Positions 24,655-33,305 of a stretch of DNA of 33,305 nucleotides are shown piece after piece; position 1 is the stretch's first letter, and every line of letters starts with the position of its first letter. Source of the DNA: an uncultured Marmoricola sp. (GTDB lineage Bacteria > Actinomycetota > Actinomycetes > Propionibacteriales > Nocardioidaceae). Where the stretch lies: contig CALMLL010000106.1 in assembly GCA_937868075.1 (NCBI GenBank), positions 1 to 33,305 on the forward strand. The letters run 5' to 3'. Both the position numbers and the translations under genes were made by a program. The notes below the pieces were generated by a model, which was given only the letters and a program-made list of their open reading frames with translations, ran no database searches and was not told the origin of the DNA.

Positions 24655-26346
24655 TCAGGCGGGATCCTCGGGTTTGGACTCCAGCGTGAACTCCTCGCCC
24701 GTAGTCGGGTCGACCGCCACCTGGCCCGGAGGCAAGTTGGACAGGTCGGGGGCGATCACGATGTTCTCGGCCGAGTCGGGCAACCGCAGGGTGGGGCCCT
24801 CGTAGTCGACACCGGCCAGGACCAACTCGCTGGCGTCGCGCCGAGGCAGGGTTTCACCGCGGAAGTAGTCCGGACGCACCCACTGATAGACGAACATCAC
24901 CACCACGCCGAGGAGCAGCGCGCCGATGCCGATCAGGAACACCGAGCCAATCCCTAGGATCTCGAAGTTGCCGTAGTTGGGGTCAGCGTAGGTCTTGGCG
25001 GCCAGCACGAAGGCTGTGAACAGCGAGATCCCGCCCAGGAGCGGCAGCAGTCCCTGCATCACGATGTTGCGCGTGCTGCTCCACATCGTCTTCCGATAGA
25101 ACCAGACGCAGGCGAACCCGGTCAGTCCGTAGTAGAAGGCGATCATCAGACCGACGGCCGCGATGGTGTCGGCCAGGATGTTGGTGCTGACCAGGGTCAG
25201 GCCGACATAGAAGATGATCGAAACCGCACCCATCCACACGGTCGCGTCGAGTGGGGTGAGGTACCTCGGGTGGATCCGGGCGAACGTGTCCGGCAGGGCT
25301 TTGAACGCTCCCATAGACAGGGCGGTCCGCGCGGTCGGCAAGATGGTGGTCTGGGTCGACGCCGAGGCGGAGGTGAGCACCGAGAAGGCCAGCATCGCCA
25401 GCATCACCTTTCCGAACACACCGCCACCGAAGACATCGGCACCGAGGGCGTTGAACACGTCACCGGCGTTGGCCTCGTTGCCGAGGCCGTGTGCCTTCGT
25501 GCTGACTCCGGCGAAAGCCACCGTGGCGACCGACACCAAGGCGTAGGTGAGCAGCAGGAAGACCGTCGACATGATCGCTGCGCGACCCGGTGTGGTGGCC
25601 GGGTCGTCTGCTTCTTCGTTGGTGGTGACTGCGGTATCCCAGCCCCAATAGATGAAGGCCGCGATCAGCAGTCCGGAGGACACCGCCGAGGCGGTCAGGC
25701 CCGATGGGGAGAGCCATGACCAGCTGGGCATGAGGTGGCCCCCCGCGGCGCCTTCGGTCAGGACCTTGTAGAAAGCGACCGCGGTGAAAGCCAGCAAGGT
25801 CACCAGTTCGAAGGCGAGCAGGGCGTACTGGACCCGGGCCGAGACTTCGATGCCCCGATAACAGATGTAGGTCATGATCACGATCCAGAGCACGCCAGCC
25901 ACCGTGCTCCAGAAGGTGCTGGCTGCCAGTGAGGTGAAGCCGAAGAAGGTGAAGGTGTAGGACCCGGCGATCGCGGCAAGGTTCGCCATCACGATCACGT
26001 CGGCGGCGATGATCCCCCATCCGCCCATCCAGCCCACCTTCGTGCCGAACGCACGGGCAGCCCAGGTAAAGGTGGTACCGCAGTCGGGTTCGGCCTTGTT
26101 GAGTTCGGCGTAGGCAACCGCGATGAAGTACATCGGGATGAACGCCAAGATCATGATCAGCGGCGCTTTCGTCCCGATGATCCCGTCGCCGTTCTTGACG
26201 ATGACGACATAGCCCAAGCTGGCGGCCAGGCTGTACGCCGGGGCGGTCGATGCCACTCCGACCACGATGCTGCTCAACAGGCCCAGGGACCCACCCTTGA
26301 GGCCCTTAGTCGCGACGGATGAGTCCTCGGTGTTGGTGACACTCAT
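24655..26346 (-). CDS. APC-superfamily amino-acid permease
   Basis: A 563-residue secondary transporter of the amino acid-polyamine-organocation superfamily. It has about twelve to fourteen hydrophobic segments, with the N-terminal signature LGLLSSIVVGVASTAPAYSLA and later PDCGTTFTWAARAFG, YWGWDTAVTTNEEADDP and TQTTILPTARTALSM. Both ends are cytoplasmic-type, and the last 70 residues are soluble and acidic. The substrate is not decided by sequence; an amino acid or amine is expected. The ATG at 26346 has GGAAGGGA about 5 bases upstream; the longer open frame to 26469 is unsupported. It stands between trmI and the site-2 protease, a place held by a RecB-like gene (Rv2119) next to trmI in M. 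tuberculosis. Confidence 0.9.
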   Translation of the reverse strand: MSVTNTEDSSVATKGLKGGSLGLLSSIVVGVASTAPAYSLAASLGYVVIVKNGDGIIGTKAPLIMILAFIPMYFIAVAYAELNKAEPDCGTTFTWAARAFGTKVGWMGGWGIIAADVIVMANLAAIAGSYTFTFFGFTSLAASTFWSTVAGVLWIVIMTYICYRGIEVSARVQYALLAFELVTLLAFTAVAFYKVLTEGAAGGHLMPSWSWLSPSGLTASAVSSGLLIAAFIYWGWDTAVTTNEEADDPATTPGRAAIMSTVFLLLTYALVSVATVAFAGVSTKAHGLGNEANAGDVFNALGADVFGGGVFGKVMLAMLAFSVLTSASASTQTTILPTARTALSMGAFKALPDTFARIHPRYLTPLDATVWMGAVSIIFYVGLTLVSTNILADTIAAVGLMIAFYYGLTGFACVWFYRKTMWSSTRNIVMQGLLPLLGGISLFTAFVLAAKTYADPNYGNFEILGIGSVFLIGIGALLLGVVVMFVYQWVRPDYFRGETLPRRDASELVLAGVDYEGPTLRLPDSAENIVIAPDLSNLPPGQVAVDPTTGEEFTLESKPEDPA

Positions 26347-26389
26347 GATCTTCCCTTCCGGCCGGGCCTCTGGGCTCGGCTCCGGGCTG

Positions 26390-26395
26390 ACCCTA
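26390..26395 (-). promoter_or_regulatory. Candidate -10 element of the permease gene
   Basis: TAGGGT on the minus strand with TTCCCG 18 bases further upstream as a weak -35. Transcription would start near 26383, leaving a leader of about 37 bases that contains the ribosome site. Confidence 0.4.
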
Positions 26396-26473
26396 GGGCC
26401 AACTGAACGCCTCCGGGAAGATGAGAGCAACAAACCGGCACCGCGTCGAGAACCCGAGGGCTGACCCAAGGCA

Positions 26474-26489
26474 ACTGGTCTGGACCAGT
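26474..26489. repeat. Perfect 7-base inverted repeat between the site-2 protease and the permease
   Basis: ACTGGTC, two bases, GACCAGT. On the minus strand it starts 2 bases after the stop codon of the site-2 protease gene and lies about 80 bases upstream of the permease -10 candidate. There is no T-run after it, so it is not a standard intrinsic terminator. It could be an operator for a dimeric regulator or a weak stem-loop. Confidence 0.6.
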
Positions 26490-26491
26490 GG

Positions 26492-27619
26492 TTACAGGGA
26501 ACCCTTCAGCGCGGACTCGATGTCGGTGCTGGCCAAGACGCCGTAGATCTGGTGGTCCTCGTCCACGAGGAGGTACTCCGGGGCCGGGCGACTGCGCAGC
26601 ACCGAAAGCAACTCATCACCGGAGATGTCGGCCGAGAGCGCTTCGCCGTCATCGAGGGGTCGGGCCACCGATGAGAGCGACTGCCAGGGGCGGCGATCCT
26701 CGGGAATCGTGGCCAAGGCGCCCTCACTGACGATGCCGACGATCTGACCGCTGCCGATGTGGAGCACGATCGCGCCGGCACCGGCTTCCTGTGCACGGCG
26801 CACCCCCTCGGCGATCGACAGGTCACCGGGCAACGCGATCACGGACCGAGCCATGGCTCGAGCACTGAGCTTGGGGATCGCTCGGCGTACCCGGGCCACG
26901 TGGAGGGCGCTACTGGCCCCCCGCCAGATGAAGGAGGCAACCAGGGCGGCGATCAGGTAGTCGCTGATCTGCGGGGTGATTCCCAGAGCGACCAGGACCA
27001 GTGGCAGGGCCAGCGCGGCCAGCGCACACAACCGCCCACCCCAGCCGGCGGCGATCAGCCCGGTGGTGCGACTCCCGGTGAGTTTCCAGACCGCGGCGGT
27101 GACGACCCGACCGCCGTCGAGCGGGATCCCGGGCAGCAGGTTGAAGATGCCGACGAAGATGTTGGCCCCCGCGAGGCCTTCGAGGGCCAGGGCGATCAGC
27201 CCGGTCGGCTTCGCCGACAGGAGTACGCCGAGGGAGGCGACCCCGACCAGGATCGAGACGATCGGACCCACCACGGCGACCGCGAACTCCTGCCACGGGG
27301 ATTTGGATTCGGCCTTGACCTCGGTCATGCCGCCCAGGAAGTGCAGGGTGATGGCCCCTACCGGGAGCCCGAATCGTTGGGCGACCACTGCGTGGGCGAT
27401 CTCGTGAAGCAGCACCGAGAGGTAGAGGAGAACGGCGAACCCGAACCCGGCGAGGTACTTCATCGCGCCGAGTCCCGGAGCGACAGCGTCGACCCGGGGC
27501 GCCCACAACACCGCGATCAGGACGGCGATGAAGATCCAGGACGTCTGCACGCGGACCTCGACACCGACAACGGTGCCGAGGGAGAACGTGCCTGGGGGAC
27601 GCGGGCTGGGCTGACTCAC
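26492..27619 (-). CDS. Site-2 metalloprotease (M50 family) with CBS-like C-terminus
   Basis: An intramembrane zinc protease of 375 residues, the type that cuts membrane-bound regulators such as anti-sigma factors. The zinc motif HEIAH (His72, Glu73, His76) lies in the second or third hydrophobic segment, and the third ligand is Asp168 in NLLPGIPLDGG (160-170). FLGGMTEV is the usual extra loop of the SpoIVFB/Rip3 group. After about five to six membrane segments, residues from about 245 on form a soluble region with paired CBS-like repeats (IVGIVSEGALATIP, IYGVLASTDIESAL), which may bind a nucleotide. The GTG at 27619 overlaps the upstream stop (GTGA) and has TAGCGT 6 bases before it. Confidence 0.93.
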   Translation of the reverse strand: MSQPSPRPPGTFSLGTVVGVEVRVQTSWIFIAVLIAVLWAPRVDAVAPGLGAMKYLAGFGFAVLLYLSVLLHEIAHAVVAQRFGLPVGAITLHFLGGMTEVKAESKSPWQEFAVAVVGPIVSILVGVASLGVLLSAKPTGLIALALEGLAGANIFVGIFNLLPGIPLDGGRVVTAAVWKLTGSRTTGLIAAGWGGRLCALAALALPLVLVALGITPQISDYLIAALVASFIWRGASSALHVARVRRAIPKLSARAMARSVIALPGDLSIAEGVRRAQEAGAGAIVLHIGSGQIVGIVSEGALATIPEDRRPWQSLSSVARPLDDGEALSADISGDELLSVLRSRPAPEYLLVDEDHQIYGVLASTDIESALKGSL

Positions 27620-28293
27620 GACGTCACGCTAGCCGAGGCACCCATTGCCATGACTTTTCGAAGGCCGGTCAGCGACAGTGCCTCCAGGTCGGGGACCAAC
27701 GTGAGTCCGGGTGCCGGCGCAATTGGCACGTGCAGGGGCACGACAACCACGCGGCATCCTGCGGCAACGGCCGATGCGACGCCGGTGGCGGAGTCCTCGA
27801 TGGCCAGAGTCTGGCTTGCAGGCAGACCCACTGCGGCGGCTGCGGCGAGGTAGGGGTCGGGGTGCGGCTTTCCTCGGGTCACCTCGTCTCCGGTGACCAC
27901 CGCTGTGAACGTGTCGGGGGGCAGCGCCGCCAACACCGGGTCGACGAACCGTCGATACGACATCGTGACCAGTCCGCACGGGATCCCCGCGGCCGTGATC
28001 TCGTCGAGCAAGGCCAACGCCCCCGGCCGCCACGGGACAGCTTCGTTGACGCGCTCGATGACCCGGTCGAGGAGTTCCTCGACGATCTCCTCGGGAGACA
28101 GTTCGATCCCGGTCACCGACTTGATGTACCTGCCCGAGACGAGCAAGTCGTTGCCGACCAGCGCGAGTCCGTGCTCGGTCGTCCAGGTGCCGCCGAGCCC
28201 ACCGATGAGGTCGAACTCCGCATCCATCCAATACGGCTCGGTGTCCACGAGGGTCCCGTCCATGTCCCAGAGGACGGCTTGGAGTTCACTCAT
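27616..28293 (-). CDS. HAD-superfamily phosphatase (beta-phosphoglucomutase-like)
   Basis: A 225-residue HAD hydrolase. The nucleophile motif DMDGT gives Asp10 and Asp12. A helical cap follows (about 16-85), then the Ser/Thr motif LVTMSYRR, the Lys motif [14 protein letters not shown] and the acidic motif AIEDSATGV, so all four motifs are present. It probably acts on a small phosphorylated metabolite, which sequence cannot name. The ATG at 28293 overlaps the last codons of metH by 8 bases, so the two are coupled. The frame continues upstream inside metH but without support. Confidence 0.93.
   Translation of the reverse strand: MSELQAVLWDMDGTLVDTEPYWMDAEFDLIGGLGGTWTTEHGLALVGNDLLVSGRYIKSVTGIELSPEEIVEELLDRVIERVNEAVPWRPGALALLDEITAAGIPCGLVTMSYRRFVDPVLAALPPDTFTAVVTGDEVTRGKPHPDPYLAAAAAVGLPASQTLAIEDSATGVASAVAAGCRVVVVPLHVPIAPAPGLTLVPDLEALSLTGLRKVMAMGASASVTS
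27626..27631 (-). promoter_or_regulatory. Candidate leaderless -10 element of the site-2 protease gene
   Basis: TAGCGT on the minus strand, then GACGTC, then the GTG at 27619. It lies inside the last codons of the HAD phosphatase gene, and no ribosome-binding sequence is present. Confidence 0.45.
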
Positions 28294-31200
28294 CGGGGTT
28301 GTAGCCCAGGTTGGGAGACAGCCAGCGTTCGGCGGTCTCCAGGGGCCACCCCTTGCGGTCGGCGTACTCGGTGACCTGGTCGCGGTCGAGTCGTCCCACC
28401 ACGAAGTACTGCGACTGCGGGTGGGCGAAGTAGAGCCCACTGACCGAGGCTCCTGGCCACATCGCCATCGACTCGGTCAGCGCGATCCCGGTGCGGGCCT
28501 CGACGTCCAGAATCGACCACAACGTGGACTTCTCGGTGTGGTCGGGGCAGGCCGGGTAGCCGGCGGCCGGCCTGATCCCGGCGTACTGCTCCTTGAGCAG
28601 ACCCACATTGTCGAGGTCCTCGTCAGGGGCATAGCCCCAGGTCGTGGTGCGCACGATCTCGTGGAGGCGCTCGGCGAACGCCTCGGCAAGACGGTCGGCC
28701 AGGGCTTCGAGCATGATCGCGGAGTAGTCGTCGAGGTCGGCCTTGAACTCGGCCACCTTCTCCTGGCTGCCCAGTCCTGCGGTGACCGCGAACAGGCCGA
28801 TGTGGTCGCCGGCGCCCTCGGGGGCGACGAAGTCGGCCAGGCATCTGTTGGGTACGCCGTCGCGGTGTGCGCCCTGCTGCCGCAGGAAGTGCATCATCAC
28901 CGGACCCTCAGGCGTGGTCACTTCGACGTCGTCTCCGCGGGCCGCCGCAGGGAAAAGTCCGACCAGCCCGTTGGCGCGCAACCACCTGCCCGCGATGATC
29001 TCGTCGAGCATGACGTTGGCGTCGTCGTAGAGCTTGCGTGCGGCCTCCCCTCCCACCGGGTGGTGCAACAGATCGGGGAAGGAGCCCTTCATCTCCCAGG
29101 CGTTGAAGAACGGCTGCCAGTCGATGTAGTCGCGCAACTCGGCCAGGTCGTAGTCGAGGAACGCGTGGATCCCCGGTTGCGCGGGGGCGGGTGGGACCGT
29201 CTCGGGATCCACCCGGGCCGCATTGCCCCTGGCGGCTGCGATTCCCAGCATCGGACGTTCATGTTTGGCGGCGTGGCGCTCGCGGAGGGCGTCGTAGTCG
29301 GCGACGATCTCGGCCATGAACTCTTCTCGGCGATCCTCAGACAGCAACGCCGCCGCCACCGGAACCGACCGGGAAGCGTCTTTGACCCAGACGACGGGGT
29401 GGTCGTAGCGCGGATCGACCTTGACCGCGGTGTGGGCGCGTGAGGTGGTCGCTCCCCCGACCAGCAACGGCACCGTGAAGCCCTGACGCTGCATCTCGCC
29501 GGCCACGTTGACCATCTCGTCCAGCGACGGCGTGATCAGGCCGGACAGACCGATGAGGTCGGCGCTGACCTCGCGCGCGGTCTCCAGGATCTTGTGCACC
29601 GGCACCATGACGCCGAGGTCGATGACCTCGAAGTTGTTGCACTGCAGGACCACGCCCACGATGTTCTTGCCGATGTCGTGTACGTCGCCCTTGACCGTCG
29701 CCATCACGATGGTCCCGTTGGTGCGCTTCTCGGCCAACTCCCCCGCGGTCTTGCCGGCCTCGATGAACGGGATGAGATAGGCGACCGCCTTCTTCATTAC
29801 CCGGGCACTCTTGACCACCTGGGGCAGGAACATCCGGCCACTTCCGAACAGGTCGCCGACCACGTTCATGCCGTCCATGAGTGGGCCCTCGATCACCTCG
29901 ATCGGGGCACCGGAGCGAGCCGCGATCTCGGCGCGCAGTTCCTCGGTGTCGGCTTCGATGTGCGCGTCGATCCCCTTCACTAGGGCATGGGTGATGCGTT
30001 CGGCCACGGGCAGTTCGCGCCACTCCTGCGTGGCCACTTCTTCGGACTGGCCCTCGGCACGATGCTGCTCGGCGATCTCGAGCAGACGCTCGGTCGAGTC
30101 GGACCGGCGGTTGAGCACGACGTCCTCGATGCGGGTGCGCAGGTCCGGATCGATCTCGTCGTACACCACCAGGGCGCCAGCGTTGACGATGGCCATGTCG
30201 AGACCGGCTCGAATGGCGTGGAACAAGAACACTGCGTGGATGGCCTCACGGACCGGGTTGTTGCCACGGAAACTGAAGGACACGTTGGAGATCCCGCCGG
30301 AGACCAGCGTTCCGGGGAGATGCTTCTTGATCCAGGCCGTGGCCTCGATGAAGTCGAGACCGTACGCCGCGTGCTCCTCGATGCCGGTGGCAACGGCGAA
30401 CACGTTGGGGTCGATGATGATGTCCTCGGCGGGGAAGCCGACAACCTCGGTGAGGATGCGATGGGCTCGCGCCGCTATCTCTTGCCGACGCTCGAGCGTG
30501 TCGGCCTGCCCGGCCTCGTCGAAGGCCATGACAACGACGGCAGCGCCGTACTTGCGGCACAGCCTGGCCTGCCTGATGAAAGACTCCTCGCCCTCCTTGA
30601 GCGAGATCGAGTTGACGATCGGCTTGCCCTGAACGCACTTGAGACCGGCCTCGATCACCTCCCACTTGGAGGAGTCGATCATCAGCGGGACCCGGCTGAT
30701 GTCGGGCTCGGCGGCAATCAGCTTGAGGAATCGGTCCATCGCCGCGACCCCATCGATCATGCCCTCGTCCATGTTGACGTCGATGATCTGGGCGCCGTTG
30801 TCCACCTGTTGCGCAGCGACGCTGAGCGCGGAGTCGTAGTCGCCGGCCTTGATGAGGTTGCGGAACCTCGCCGACCCGGTGATGTTGGTGCGCTCCCCCA
30901 CGTTGACGAACAACGAGGACTCATCGATGGTCACCGGCTCCAAGCCGCTGAGCCGCATCGCAGGCGCAATCTGGGGAGGGACTCGCGGGTGCATCGAGCC
31001 CACGGCCTCGGCGATCGCCGCTACGTGCTCGGGAGTCGTGCCGCAGCAGCCGCCCACCATGTTCACCAGGCCTGCGGAGGCGAACTCCCCGATCACCGCG
31101 GCGGTCTCGGCGGCGGCCTCGTCGTATTCGCCGAAGGCGTTGGGCAACCCCGCGTTGGGGTAGCAGGAGACGAAGGTGTCGGCCACTCGCGAGAGCTCGG

Positions 31201-31984
31201 CGATGTAGGGGCGCATCTCGGCGGCCCCGAGCGCGCAGTTGAGCCCCACCAACAGCGGCTTGGCGTGTCGCACCGAGTTCCAGAAGGCCTCGGTGGTCTG
31301 ACCGGACAACGTCCTGCCGGAAGCGTCGGTGATGGTGCCCGAGATGATCAACGGCCAGCGTCGGCCCATCTCCTCGAAGGCGGTCTCGACTGCGAAGATC
31401 GCGGCTTTGGCGTTGAGGGTGTCGAAGATGGTCTCGATCACCAACAGGTCGCTGCCACCGTCGAGCAGTCCTCGCGCCGCGGTGGTGTACGCCGACACCA
31501 ACTCGTCGAAGGAGACGTTGCGAGCACCGGGGTCGTTGACCTCGGGTGAGATGCTCGCCGTCCTCGTCGTCGGGCCGAGCGCGCCGGCGACGTAGCGTGG
31601 CCGGCCGGAGGACTCCTCGTCGGCCACCTGCCGGGCCAGCGCGGCGGCGGCGTGGTTGAGTTCGTAGGCCAACTCGGCCATGCCGTAGTCGCCCAATGAG
31701 ATGGCCTGGGCGTTGAACGTGTTGGTCTCGATGATGTCGGCGCCCGCACGAAGGTAGTCGCGATGGATCTGCGCGATCAGGTCGGGCTGGGTGAGGGTGA
31801 GCAGGTCGTTGTTGCCCTGCAGGTCGGTGGGCCACTGGGCGAAGCGGGTGCCGCGATAGTCCGCCTCCCCGAGGCGGTGGGCCTGGATGGCAGTGCCCAT
31901 CGCCCCGTCCATCACCATGATCCGCTGGCGAAGCGTGGCGGCGAGCTCCGCGGACACGTCGGGGCGGTGGTTGTGGTCGCTCAC
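28286..31984 (-). CDS. metH: Cobalamin-dependent methionine synthase MetH
   Basis: MetH moves a methyl group from methyltetrahydrofolate through cobalamin to homocysteine, giving methionine. The 1232-residue protein has all four modules. The homocysteine domain (about 15-330) has zinc ligands Cys250, Cys313 and Cys314 ([10 protein letters not shown]). The folate domain (about 350-615) contains [11 protein letters not shown]. The cobalamin module (about 640-880) has DVHDIG with Asp767, His769 and Gly772. The activation domain runs from about 890 to the end, where [12 protein letters not shown] is typical. The GTG at 31984 has GGAGGA 8 bases upstream. No cobalamin riboswitch is apparent upstream. 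It is the second B12 enzyme in the window, after KamDE. Confidence 0.97.
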   Translation of the reverse strand: MSDHNHRPDVSAELAATLRQRIMVMDGAMGTAIQAHRLGEADYRGTRFAQWPTDLQGNNDLLTLTQPDLIAQIHRDYLRAGADIIETNTFNAQAISLGDYGMAELAYELNHAAAALARQVADEESSGRPRYVAGALGPTTRTASISPEVNDPGARNVSFDELVSAYTTAARGLLDGGSDLLVIETIFDTLNAKAAIFAVETAFEEMGRRWPLIISGTITDASGRTLSGQTTEAFWNSVRHAKPLLVGLNCALGAAEMRPYIAELSRVADTFVSCYPNAGLPNAFGEYDEAAAETAAVIGEFASAGLVNMVGGCCGTTPEHVAAIAEAVGSMHPRVPPQIAPAMRLSGLEPVTIDESSLFVNVGERTNITGSARFRNLIKAGDYDSALSVAAQQVDNGAQIIDVNMDEGMIDGVAAMDRFLKLIAAEPDISRVPLMIDSSKWEVIEAGLKCVQGKPIVNSISLKEGEESFIRQARLCRKYGAAVVVMAFDEAGQADTLERRQEIAARAHRILTEVVGFPAEDIIIDPNVFAVATGIEEHAAYGLDFIEATAWIKKHLPGTLVSGGISNVSFSFRGNNPVREAIHAVFLFHAIRAGLDMAIVNAGALVVYDEIDPDLRTRIEDVVLNRRSDSTERLLEIAEQHRAEGQSEEVATQEWRELPVAERITHALVKGIDAHIEADTEELRAEIAARSGAPIEVIEGPLMDGMNVVGDLFGSGRMFLPQVVKSARVMKKAVAYLIPFIEAGKTAGELAEKRTNGTIVMATVKGDVHDIGKNIVGVVLQCNNFEVIDLGVMVPVHKILETAREVSADLIGLSGLITPSLDEMVNVAGEMQRQGFTVPLLVGGATTSRAHTAVKVDPRYDHPVVWVKDASRSVPVAAALLSEDRREEFMAEIVADYDALRERHAAKHERPMLGIAAARGNAARVDPETVPPAPAQPGIHAFLDYDLAELRDYIDWQPFFNAWEMKGSFPDLLHHPVGGEAARKLYDDANVMLDEIIAGRWLRANGLVGLFPAAARGDDVEVTTPEGPVMMHFLRQQGAHRDGVPNRCLADFVAPEGAGDHIGLFAVTAGLGSQEKVAEFKADLDDYSAIMLEALADRLAEAFAERLHEIVRTTTWGYAPDEDLDNVGLLKEQYAGIRPAAGYPACPDHTEKSTLWSILDVEARTGIALTESMAMWPGASVSGLYFAHPQSQYFVVGRLDRDQVTEYADRKGWPLETAERWLSPNLGYNPDE

Positions 31985-32066
31985 GAGCCGGATCCTCCAT
32001 CCAAGGTGGGGCATGTGGACGTATCAACGCCGCGGGGCTCCGCACTCGGTTGATCCTGCAGGGCAC

Positions 32067-32072
32067 AGTCTA
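32067..32072 (-). promoter_or_regulatory. Candidate -10 element of metH
   Basis: TAGACT on the minus strand with TTTGTG 16 bases upstream as a possible -35. The leader would be about 75 bases. I looked in this 161-base gap for a B12-box type sequence and saw none. Confidence 0.4.
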
Positions 32073-32132
32073 TGGGGACGCCGAGGCTCACAAACGGTCA
32101 GGTTCGTCCGTCGGACCGCGACCTCAGGTGCG

Positions 32133-32138
32133 TAGGCT
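32133..32138 (+). promoter_or_regulatory. Candidate leaderless -10 element of the PAC2 gene
   Basis: TAGGCT on the plus strand, then 7 bases, then the GTG at 32146. Spacing fits transcription beginning at the start codon, and no ribosome site is present. Confidence 0.5.
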
Positions 32139-32145
32139 GCGCTGT

Positions 32146-32994
32146 GTGATCGAGTTCGACGACATGCCTGACCTGAGGCGTCCGGTGCTCATCTGTGCCT
32201 TCGCCGGATGGAACGACGCCGCCGACGCGGCTACCTCGGCTGTCGATCACCTCATCGAGTCCTGGGGGGCCCGGCCGGTTGGCGGGGTCGACCCCGAGGA
32301 CTTCTACGACTTCCAGGTCGCCCGACCCCACGTCGGCACCGACGACCGGGGCATGCGACGCATCACGTGGCCCGGCACCCAGTTTCTGATCGCCTCGCCT
32401 CCGGGATCGCTGCGCGACGTGGTCTTCATGCGCGGCATCGAGCCCAGCATGCGGTGGCGTCAGTTCGTCTCGGAGGTCCTCGGTGCCGCAGAGGACCTCG
32501 GCGTTGAGTTGGTGATCAGCCTCGGGGCGCTGCTCTCTGATGCCGCCCACACCCGACCGGTGCCGGTCAGCGGGACCGCGACCGAGCTCGATCTGGCCGA
32601 CAAACTCGGCCTGGAGTCATCGAACTACGAAGGTCCCACCGGCATCCTCGGCGTACTCATGGACGCGTGCATGCGACTGGATCTCCCCGCCGTGTCGTTG
32701 TGGGCGTCGGTGCCGCATTACCTCCCCCACGGTCCCAACTACAAGGCAGCCCTGGCATTGGTTGCGCGGATCGAGGACATCTTGGACATCCGCATCGACC
32801 AGAGTGAGCTGCGCGAGGACGCGGCGGCTTGGCAGCGCGGTGCCGAGCAGTACGCCGAGGACGACGAGGAGATCAGCGCCTATGTCGAGGCCTACGAGCG
32901 TGATCACGACGCCGCCTCGATGCCCGAGGCATCGGGTGAGGCGATCGCTGCCGAGTTCGAGCGCTATCTCAAGCGCCGGGACACAGACTCCTAG
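32146..32994 (+). CDS. PAC2-family protein
   Basis: A 282-residue member of the PAC2 (proteasome assembly chaperone) family, with the N-terminal block [19 protein letters not shown] and the later blocks [23 protein letters not shown] (in part) and [22 protein letters not shown]. In eukaryotes PAC2 helps assemble the proteasome core. In bacteria the function is unproven, but the family is common in proteasome-bearing actinobacteria (Rv2125 lies close to the Pup locus). The acidic C-terminal region ([18 protein letters not shown]) looks helical. The GTG at 32146 is chosen over the longer frame to 32050 because TAGGCT lies 7 bases upstream. Its stop shares bases with that of mshC. Confidence 0.9.
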   Translation: MIEFDDMPDLRRPVLICAFAGWNDAADAATSAVDHLIESWGARPVGGVDPEDFYDFQVARPHVGTDDRGMRRITWPGTQFLIASPPGSLRDVVFMRGIEPSMRWRQFVSEVLGAAEDLGVELVISLGALLSDAAHTRPVPVSGTATELDLADKLGLESSNYEGPTGILGVLMDACMRLDLPAVSLWASVPHYLPHGPNYKAALALVARIEDILDIRIDQSELREDAAAWQRGAEQYAEDDEEISAYVEAYERDHDAASMPEASGEAIAAEFERYLKRRDTDS

Positions 32995-33305
32995 AGCGCC
33001 AAACCAAGAGCGGCGTCGATGACCTCGCGTAGCTGGGCACCGGCGTCGGTGTCCTCCCCGTCCTGGGCGGCCCACTCGAACACGGCGTCCAGCGCTCCCG
33101 GAGCGTCGAGATCATCGGCCAACCGGTCCAGGACCTGCCCGATGACCTGAGTCGCCTCGGCGGCATGCGGCCGTGACGTGGCAGTCCGCAGGAGCGCAAG
33201 GTCGGACTCGGCCCGCGCCAACTGGTCGGCGGTCCACTCCCAGTCGCTTCGGTAGTGGTGGCGCAGCAAGGCCAGGCGCACAGCCATCGGATCGGCACCG
33301 GCACC
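32991..33305 (-). CDS. mshC: Mycothiol ligase MshC, C-terminal part only (cut by window edge)
   Basis: MshC joins cysteine to glucosaminyl-inositol with ATP in mycothiol synthesis and resembles cysteinyl-tRNA synthetase. Only about 104 C-terminal codons are present, reading [21 protein letters not shown] in part, then [12 protein letters not shown] and [14 protein letters not shown]. The GADP-AVRL-LL-HYR block and the LADDLD-P block match the end of mycobacterial MshC and separate it from most CysS proteins, although a CysS-type protein cannot be excluded from this part. The start lies beyond the right edge. The TAG stop overlaps the PAC2 stop in the palindrome CTAG (32991-32994). Confidence 0.85.
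   Translation of the reverse strand, partial: GAGADPMAVRLALLRHHYRSDWEWTADQLARAESDLALLRTATSRPHAAEATQVIGQVLDRLADDLDAPGALDAVFEWAAQDGEDTDAGAQLREVIDAALGLAL

Noticed and set aside
27893..31549. Two plus-strand frames of 516 and 520 codons opposite the HAD gene and metH
   Set aside because: metH is complete with every cofactor motif on the minus strand; these frames are low-complexity shadows.
31985..32145. Possible cobalamin or S-adenosylmethionine riboswitch before metH
   Set aside because: The gap is only 161 bases, shared with a divergent gene, and I found no B12-box-like or SAM-riboswitch-like conserved blocks.

Overview
The window is a GC-rich, tightly packed stretch of an actinobacterial chromosome. 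The best evidence is a complete Pup-proteasome locus (arc/mpa, dop, pup, prcB, prcA, pafA, pafB, pafC) beside tatA, tatC, a HelY-type helicase, trmI and metH, with the end of the mycothiol gene mshC at the right edge. The order resembles the Rv2090-Rv2130 region of Mycobacterium tuberculosis. GTG starts and 4-base ATGA/GTGA gene overlaps are common. The exact family cannot be read from the sequence; Propionibacteriales or a Micrococcales relative such as Intrasporangiaceae would fit. No gene-free stretch exceeds about 165 bases. I see no rRNA, tRNA, CRISPR array, insertion sequence or prophage.

Left block (1-6871): a B12-, PLP- and SAM-dependent lysine catabolic locus of the kind first described in lysine-fermenting anaerobes. 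A minus-strand operon reads kdd, a YtcJ-like amidohydrolase, kamD, kamE, kal (kal is cut by the left edge). Each junction is a 1-4 base overlap. Divergent to it is kamA. Together they would turn L-lysine into L-beta-lysine (KamA), then 3,5-diaminohexanoate (KamDE), then 5-amino-3-oxohexanoate (Kdd); Kal removes ammonia from 3-aminobutyryl-CoA. The cleavage enzyme Kce is not in the window and may lie beyond the left edge. The amidohydrolase has no role in the textbook pathway and is the best candidate here for an undescribed component. An Lrp/AsnC regulator converges on kamA.

Middle block (7387-20248): a 5'-3' exonuclease, then a long minus-strand series: dop, pup, prcB, prcA, pafA, pafB, pafC, tatA, tatC, a small unknown gene, a diacylglycerol-kinase-like gene and helY. 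Pup ends in GGQ, so Dop must deamidate it before PafA can ligate it. Arc ends in GQYL, the proteasome-docking tail. PafB and PafC are the paired WYL regulators of the mycobacterial DNA-damage response.

Right block (20392-33305): a secreted phospholipase-D-like protein with Ser in place of Asp in both HKD motifs, arc/mpa, trmI, an APC amino-acid permease, a site-2 protease with CBS-like C-terminus, a HAD phosphatase, full-length metH, a PAC2-family protein and the C-terminus of mshC.

A recurrent regulatory pattern runs through the window. At eight genes (lrp, dagK-like, pafA, pup, dop, trmI, site-2 protease, PAC2) a TANNNT hexamer sits 6-8 bases before the start codon, mostly without a Shine-Dalgarno sequence, which predicts leaderless transcripts. 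At pup and pafA the hexamer is TAGGGT and its TAG is the stop codon of the preceding gene.
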